Shown: one piece after another, positions 57,301 through 63,102 of the stretch
How positions within the stretch are numbered: position 1 is the first letter of the stretch
Layout: each line of letters opens with the position of its first letter
NCBI GenBank assembly: GCA_037447655.1
Contig: JBBHKE010003102.1
Location: 1 to 63,102, forward strand
Direction: 5' to 3'
Length of the DNA: 63,102 bases
Source of the DNA: Zygnema cylindricum
Taxonomy: Eukaryota; Streptophyta; Zygnematophyceae; Zygnematales; Zygnemataceae
The notes under the pieces: model-generated
Told to the model about the DNA's origin: nothing
Database searches by the model: none
The model's input: the letters and a program-made list of their open reading frames with translations, nothing else
Position numbers and translations under genes: made by a program

Positions 57301-59647
57301 TCCTAACTCAGTTCCTTCGAGCACAAGGAAACGATACAGATTGGATGACATAATCAATGCTGCTGCATATACGGAACGATGGCAACACGTAAGGCCATTT
57401 CTCTCTCCCTCTCCCTCTTCCTCCCCCCTCCCCATCTCTCTCTCTCCCTCACTCTCTCCCACTCTCGCCCCCTCTCTCTCTCCCTGTTATCTCCCAAACC
57501 CTAAAGACTAAGGAGTTTGCCCATAGTTGTCAGATTCCAGTGGCCTTGTTCTTCCGAAAAACCCTACAGAAATTAAAAACCCTAATGAAGTATGAACGAC
57601 AAAAATGTTCATGGTCAAACCAAAAATAGTTTTGGAAAACATTCTGCCATGGAAAATACTTTTCAAGGTTAAAGACAGCCTGTTTTACATCATTATCAAT
57701 TCCCTCCTCTTCTGCCAGTTTGACAAACTATACGAACAAACTTCTGAGATACTATTAAGTTTTACTTCACCATTTACGTCTTTCCTGAAATACTCTTAAC
57801 TTTTCCTCCACCAGTTATGTCTTAACTGTGATACTATAAAGCTTTTACTTCACCAATTATGTCTTACCTGAAATACTCTTAAAGTTTACTTCACCATAAT
57901 GTCTTACCTGAGATGCTATCATTTTTACTTCACGAGTCATGTCTTTCCTGAAATACTGTTAAGTTTTACTTTACCAGTTATGTTTACCTAAGATACTATT
58001 GAATTTTACTTCACCACTTATGTCACTCCTATTAAACTTTACTTCACCACTTAGTGTTATCCGCATACTGCAACAGAACTTTCCAACTATCAGAAAACTG
58101 CATATACAAAACATCATTGCACTACACCGCCAATCGCTATTAGCGTGTACGTTTGATTAGCGTATACTATTATTTAGCGTGGTGTACGCTAATTGGGAAT
58201 TTGGAAATTTTGGAAGAAATCGATTACTCTAATTAGGAATTAGGCATTATTTTAAATAGTGTGGATAATTCTATTTGAGAATAATAAAAAAAAAAGCGGG
58301 ACGGGATTAGCGTACACAACGCTAATAGCGATTGGCGGTGTACTGATCAATGCAATCTGTATTACAGCAGTAAAAATATTCACATTCGTAGATTTTTTTT
58401 CCTTATTCATATTAGTCTCCATGATGGGGACCATTTATTTCTTTCTCTTAACACTCTACTAATCGTCAAGGGTACATTGATTTGGGTACAAGTGTGGTGT
58501 CGCACCCTTATCAAAACATCTTCTCTCGATTTTAAAAACTCAATTTTTGGAACTTGGAGCACGAGAAACATCAATGAAAACCCTTTTAGACGGTTTATCA
58601 TCTACATGTAAGCTTTTCTTGTCTATATCATCGCGTCTCATCTCCACCACTTAAAAAAAAGTTAATGGTTTTCTGTACAGAAGGTTGTTAAGCATTTTTT
58701 TCTTGTAAAGGCTCCGAGGGTCTTTGAGGATTTGCGTTGATATACTGTGCTTACTTTGAAGCTCATTCTGCCATTGGTGGTATCCAATTTGTCAAAAAAA
58801 TCAAATACTTATAGGCTATTTATTCTCACTTAATGCCTTTCCACATACAGGCACTGATATACCATGATTGGTAAAAACTTCGAATGCATTATCATACGTT
58901 CTTTGTACGTTATTTATGCGTTATTTATAAGCTGTTTATACGTTGTTTATTCTCTTTTGATGCCTTTCCACATACAGACACTGGAAGAAATAACTGGTAA
59001 AACCTTCAAATGCGTTTTCATACGTTATTTATACTACATATACGTTATCTATCATCCGTTATTTATCTTACGTTTTTTATCAGTTTATAAGTTATTTATC
59101 AAACGATATTTATACTATTTATACGTTGTTTATTTTTACTTTTCCACATATAGGCACCGAAGAACAAGGATTGGTGGCAAACCCTCCAAGATGTCTCATG
59201 GCTTTACTAAGTTTGATCCATCAACACAACCTTGAAAAAGTTCAGGTACGAGACTGGTAAAAAAAGAATACAATAAGCATTACAAAAAAAGAAGAAAAAG
59301 AGAAAAAAAAACATTAGGGAGGGATGGAAAACGTAGTTGGCTTGGGTCTCTTTCTTGTTTGAAGACCTTAAAAGGGGTATCGAGTCGTTGAATTTTGTTT
59401 CTCCACAAGGACATGGAAGGTTTTTTTTTTGAGAATTTCGTTGGAATTCGGATAAAGTTTTCCTAATTTTTTCTTATTTCAAAAAATATAAGCAATTATA
59501 ATTTTGTCTAACACCTGTATATGACTATATTGTACTTGATTCTGCTAGGATCCCGGATTTTATGACTACGAAATTCTTTTACGATCGGGAAACAATAGTC
59601 ACCACCTTAAAGACATTCAGGTGGTTTTGATGAACCGGGAACTATAA
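49205..59647 (+). CDS. unidentified acidic protein, 16 coding exons; weak kleisin-like C-terminus
   Basis: Exons: 49205-49420, 49860-49940, 50144-50224, 50486-50555, 50862-51061, 51903-52006, 52630-52909, 53055-53651, 54362-54459, 54928-55052, 55437-55489, 55812-55923, 56280-57388, 57719-57758, 59154-59245, 59549-59647. All joins are GT-AG and in phase, giving 3357 nt (1118 residues, TAA). Exons 6-13 are strongest; exons 2-5 and the 40-nt exon 14 are less sure. The protein is acidic and rich in S/N/D/E, probably largely disordered. Exon 8 has a duplicated segment (CYISGTFGDNEKQKE and CSISGDFKDFTKQKE, each followed by MNRKP). Exon 13 has another (KDLETGCSQWVKSL and KDLETGSSQWIKSP). The C-terminus (PPRCLMALLSLIHQHNLEKVQ, then YDYEILLRSG) loosely recalls the winged-helix end of kleisins (RAD21/REC8 or CAP-H2), but no kleisin N-terminus is seen and this rests on memory only. 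It could equally be an unrelated nuclear protein. Confidence 0.6.
51149..51211 (+). repeat. degenerate copy of the 3' end and donor of exon 5
   Basis: GACTGACAAGCTTGTATGTTATCC matches the exon end and donor at 51050-51070 (GGCTGACAAGCTTGTATGCTATC). Its upstream neighbour is repeated again near 51533-51608 (TCTAAGRTCCGACACRT). A T/C-rich tract follows directly. Confidence 0.7.
52007..52629 (+). repeat. tandem intronic units with a duplicated exon 7 start
   Basis: Units near 52138, 52279, 52431 and 52585 share (A)GTGAAGAA/AATGAAGAAGAACTGAATCTATG and recur at about 145-150 bp. A relic of the exon 7 start (GATGTCTCCTGATGGGCC) lies at 52480, preceded by TTTTTCG where the real acceptor has TTTTTAG. 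It soon meets a stop. Confidence 0.9.
53920..54361 (+). repeat. C/T-rich intron with a (C)30 run beside the acceptor
   Basis: About 440 bp of C/T-rich sequence. Contains a C run at 53951-53964 and 30 consecutive C at 54317-54346, followed by AATC, T9 and AG at the exon 9 acceptor. Confidence 0.9.
57740..58045 (+). repeat. ~46-bp minisatellite derived from the end of exon 14
   Basis: About seven imperfect units of the type CTGARATACTATTAAGTTTTACTTCACC. The first unit is the 3' end and donor of the 40-nt exon 14; the rest lie in the intron. Confidence 0.85.
58124..58341. mobile_element. MITE, ACACCG family
   Basis: ACACCGCCAATCGCTATTAGCG and its exact inverse bound a 218-bp non-coding unit, flanked by ACT at 58121-58123 and 58342-58344. 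Lies in the intron before exon 15. Confidence 0.85.
58811..59036 (+). repeat. two degenerate copies of the acceptor and start of exon 15
   Basis: TGCCTTTCCACATACAG plus exon-like bases occurs ending at 58850 and 58976, before the real TTTTCCACATATAG at 59153. Exon starts GCACTGATATACCATGATTGG and ACACTGGAAGAAATAACTGG parallel the real GCACCGAAGAACAAGGATTGG. Confidence 0.85.
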
Positions 59648-61271
59648 TCAAATGTTTAATGTTAGTATTATTCATAGGTAAGAATTTATTAAAAAAGCAA
59701 GATGGTAAATCATTCGAGTACATGGGATTTAAAAAAAAACAAGATCCATAGTGTATTGTGTATAAGGATTAATTGGCGCCAACTAGTGGTTGTTTTTTAT
59801 TTTGTCTTTCGAAGCCATCGATGAAGGAAGGATGAGGAGACCGAGGAGCAATGTCCCAGGAACAAAAATGGATAATAGTATCTAAACTTCATGTCCAATG
59901 GCTTTTCTCACACATATCTATAATAAGGAGAGTCTGACGAAAGTTTTTTTGAGGTCATAATCAGAGATGTAGTCAAGACGTTGGTGCCTAAGGCAATCAA
60001 ACATTCAAACTATTTGAAATTTTCGTTTTTCTTTTTTCTGCGTGTACAGACGAGACCAAAGTACAATTTTGTAATAAACATCAATTGCCGCACGTACACT
60101 AGGTGTTGATAGGTGGAAATTTTAGTTACACTGTAGCCCAACTTCAAATCTCTAAATAACATAAAAAAAATAATCTCAAAAATAAAAAAAGAAAGAAGAG
60201 GAGTGAGGAAAAGAAGAGTGAAAAGAATACATTGGAAGCAAATTTGAAAAGGCCATGAAAGACGTTCGTTTTCCATTGTTTTCTTCATGATATTGCATAT
60301 TTTGTTTTATGACATAGTTCACAACAATACACAACATACGCATAGCATACAAAATATTCTCAGATTATTTCGTTTGTTTGACTTTTTTTTTTTTTACATA
60401 GTTCACAAAATTACAGGGCGTTCACAACATTTTTCATTGACAACCTTTTCTATGTTTAGAAAATGATAACATTCAGTACGGATTTTTCTACTCACAACAC
60501 ATTTTCCTTCCCTTGCAATTTGTACTTATTTTCTTCAGTATATTAATAAAGTATCATTTACAAAGGGCACCATAAAAACATTGCAAAATAAGTTTTTCAA
60601 CTCAATTTCAGCTTTTTAAAAAAAAATATATAATAGCAATAATAGCAATAATATTTACCTTACCATTGTGAGACTCTCCATATGCCAGATAATAATAATG
60701 GGACCGATTCAAAAATCGACGGTCAGAGAAAATCCGCAACGAATATGAGATACTCAGTGGTTTGGGGATTTAACATTTATCAAAACACGTGTTTTACCGT
60801 TTTAATTTGCATAATAAAAACGAGCTGAGCTGATAATTTGTAGAAATGCTAGTTGAAAGGCAGTGCTCCTTATTGATTTGACTTTTCAAGAGACGAAGCT
60901 CTTTGCCTTTCAACTAATAATACTACCTAAAAGTAAATTAAACTCCATTAGAGAACAGCTAAAAGTTGCGAAAAAGTGGCTAAAACTAGTTAAAAAAAAC
61001 TCACTAAAAACTTACTAAGAAACGTTGCTAAAAAGTTACTCAAAAGTTGCTAAAAAGTTAGAAGTAGATAAAAAGTAGCTAAAAAGTAAATAAAATTGGC
61101 TCAAAAGTTATTAAAAAAGTTAGGAAATTGGTAAATTACAGTGCCCAAAAGCTCTTAACAGAGCTTGATTTGCACCTTTATTCCACAAATTTATAACGGA
61201 TCATTTTCATATTTATGGGCTAAAAACGGCCACGGGAAGTAAAAACTCCGTAACCGAAAACGAGTTCTTCC
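59648..61271. other. intergenic, no gene supported
   Basis: AT-rich sequence between two converging genes, so it should hold both 3' UTRs. Near 60960-61110 there is a degenerate AAAAGTTGCTAA repeat. Frames here are low complexity. Confidence 0.5.
60990..61110 (+). repeat. degenerate AAAAGTTRCTAA repeat
   Basis: About ten imperfect 10-13 bp units of AAAAGT(T)GCTAA type. Confidence 0.8.
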
Positions 61272-63017
61272 TCAAGAAGTCGACATTTTATGATGGATAA
61301 GGTACCGGAAATTCCAATTATAGGGGACAACTGCCATACTATTTGTGGGTTGTGCCCAGTCGATTCTTTGTAAAACGGCCATTTGTTGTTGGGGCGGCAG
61401 CTGCTTTGCCACCCAATCTAAGAGATCTCCAGCACTTCTCGCAAAGTCGAGTCGGTACCTGGGAGGCGGAAAATCCCGAGAAATCGTTCGACATTTAGTG
61501 GTAGAAGAACCAAATACAACATACAATATGGAATATATAATAGACAATGTACACTAAGCGATATACAAAATACAAATCTACAATCTACAATATTCAATAT
61601 ACAAATATACAATTTACAAATATACAACATCCATCATACATTATACATTGTACAATATAAAACAATATACAACTTACAATGTGCAACGTATATACAATGT
61701 ACACCATGCGATCTACAATATACAATATAAAATAATACATCTACAATATATAATACATAATCTACAATATACAATAGACACACAACATACGGCATAAAAT
61801 ATAAAGTATTGCATATTAAATACACTGTACAATTTACTATATGAAAAACACAAACATACCAATATAAGACATACATATAGATAAAACCATACAAACAAAC
61901 AATATTCAATATACAAAGTAATGCGAAGTACAATGCACAAAAAACAACTACATGGTATACACATTGAAAAGTATATATGTAATCATGACGTATATTGTTA
62001 AATTAAAACAGACAACTACTCATATGGCTAAACACGATATTGCGAGATCATGAAGTGAAACAAATCAAACGCAAACCTTTTACCAAAGTTGGACATTCTG
62101 AGCACATTTTTGGGTTTTTAAGAGTTAGAAAAGTTGAAAGTACCAGTCCAAGATCTTGGGAAGGATGATGACTTCTTGCTGACTGATGCCTACAGATGCC
62201 CTCAAAAATAAATCTTTTGCCGCCTTTAACTCCGACCTTACATTGGAGGCCGTATATACTCGAACCTGAAAAACCCTCTCTATGATGGTAATTCGTTAAC
62301 AACGTTTATCCATAACATAACAGAACATAACTTTTGGAAATTATTATCTTAATAATTTTAACAATATCAACATAATTAATGTACATTACTAACATTATTG
62401 ACATTGTTAACAATATTGACATTATTAACATTATTGACATTATTAATATTAACAAATTATTAACATTATTAACATTATCAACATTAATAACATTATCAAC
62501 ATTATTGACATAATTAACAACATTGACATTATTAACATTGTTAATATAATAAACATTATCAACATTATTAACATTATTAACATTATTGACATAATTAACT
62601 ACATTGACATTATTAACATTATTAAAATTATCAACATTATCAACATTATTGACATATCGTTAACATTTTTCACGCAATTCACATAAGGAACATGATGAAC
62701 CATTAATTGAGAAGTACGTAAAAGCTTGACGAATGTTTGACCAAAAATTTGACCAAGGTTTGATTGAAAATTTAACCCAATACCAGTGTGAAGTTTGACT
62801 GAATTTTAACAAAAGGTTGACAGATTTTGACTGGCATTTGCAAAAAAATTGACTGACGTTTGACTGAAGTTTGACCGAGGTTTGACCGAGGCCTTACAGC
62901 GGGAGAAGATTGTGTTCCTGGACAGAGAGCAAAACTGACGAGTGGTTCTGGTTTACGGAGGATCCATGATGCCCGTTCATCGTTTCCGTGAAACCGTTGA
63001 ACTGGGAGAAGCTTCGC
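61272..63017 (-). CDS. DUF547 protein, C-terminal three exons (partial)
   Basis: Plant DUF547 proteins often carry an N-terminal leucine zipper of MIP1 type; the biochemical role of DUF547 is unknown. Exons in transcription order: 63017-62898, 62265-62144, 61458-61272. All joins are GT-AG with matching phase. The joined sequence reads through family landmarks: KPEPLVSFALCPGTQSSPA, then VRVYTASNVRSELKAAKDLF, ASVGISQQEVIILPKILDWY, GDLLDWVAKQLP and finally VVPYNWNFRYLI, the typical tyrosine/phenylalanine-rich end. It stops after KMSTS. The 5' part lies beyond the right edge; the acceptor at 63018-63019 shows that at least one more exon exists upstream. Introns consist largely of simple repeats. 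No disabling change is seen. Confidence 0.88.
61505..61960 (+). repeat. degenerate TACAATATACAA repeat in DUF547 intron
   Basis: About 450 bp of imperfect ACAATATACAA/ACAATCTACAA units in the last intron. Confidence 0.9.
62330..62665 (+). repeat. degenerate AACATTATT(G/A)ACATTATT repeat in DUF547 intron
   Basis: About 330 bp of 9- and 12-bp AACATTATT/GACATTATTA units. Confidence 0.9.
62720..62890 (+). repeat. degenerate GTTTGACCGAGG repeat in DUF547 intron
   Basis: About ten units of the TTTGACC(G/A)A(A/G)G type, ending next to the exon donor. Confidence 0.85.
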
Positions 63018-63070
63018 CTGGAAGTACAACATTTCGGGGATCGGTAAGACCACCAGGATTAGAAGTCTTC

Positions 63071-63102
63071 TCTCTCTCTCTCTCTCCCACTCTCTCCCTC
63101 TC
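63071..63102 (+). repeat. (TC)n/C-T tract at window edge
   Basis: TC dinucleotides grading to TCCCTC. Lies in the next upstream intron of the DUF547 gene. Confidence 0.9.

Noticed and set aside
57389-57511. Continuation of exon 13 into a serine/proline-rich tail
   Set aside because: It is a C/T-rich tract directly after a good GTAAGG donor, and the downstream exons fit in phase when it is removed.
58864-59235. 123-codon frame with repeated YV/LY residues as a membrane protein
   Set aside because: It is an artefact of the TACGTTATTTAT repeat and reads the true exon 15 in the wrong frame.

Overview
This window looks like nuclear DNA of a land plant or close streptophyte relative. It is AT-rich, has spliceosomal introns, and encodes three plant families: a GIL1/IRKI (DUF641) protein, an alkaline/neutral invertase (GH100) and a DUF547 protein. 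Plant-type Ty1/copia and Ty3/gypsy retroelements, hAT-like and Harbinger-like elements and many small palindromic elements fill most of the rest. I do not name a species. The invertase has 11 coding exons, more than I recall for flowering plants (about 4-6), which may point to a non-seed lineage.

Layout. 1-1.3 kb: nested hAT-like elements. 1.3-10.1 kb: two diverged copies of a GIL1/IRKI-like locus on the minus strand. The left copy (about 2130-4300) is a pseudogene; the right copy (7951-9579) is open. They are separated by small transposons. 10.1-13.1 kb: small DNA transposons, several with clean target-site duplications. 15.26-25.94 kb: an apparently intact 11-exon invertase gene on the minus strand, whose introns hold transposon relics and tandem copies of its own exon edges. 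27-30.7 kb: a degenerate CGTGACCGTACA repeat field, two hAT-like elements and a solo copia LTR. 30.76-43 kb: a truncated gypsy element, a complete copia element and an older copia fragment, joined so that the complete copia lacks a target-site duplication. 43.2-46.3 kb: a solo LTR with a second solo LTR inside it. 46.5-48 kb: palindromic elements. 49.2-59.65 kb: a 16-exon gene on the plus strand encoding about 1118 residues, not firmly identified, with a weak C-terminal resemblance to kleisins. 61.27-63.1 kb: the 3' end of a DUF547 gene on the minus strand, running off the right edge.

The most unusual signal is recurrent. In three unrelated genes, short segments that span or abut an exon-intron junction have been tandemly duplicated, usually beside C/T-rich (G/A-rich) tracts. 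The extra copies decay inside the neighbouring intron, or, in the GIL1-like gene, stay in frame and lengthen the protein. I see at least six independent cases. They suggest a local duplication process that enlarges introns and creates decoy splice sites. No genes form an operon or pathway; the window is ordinary plant genes set among repeats.

All exon joins were derived by hand from splice signals and reading phase. Family calls come from remembered motifs, not from a search.
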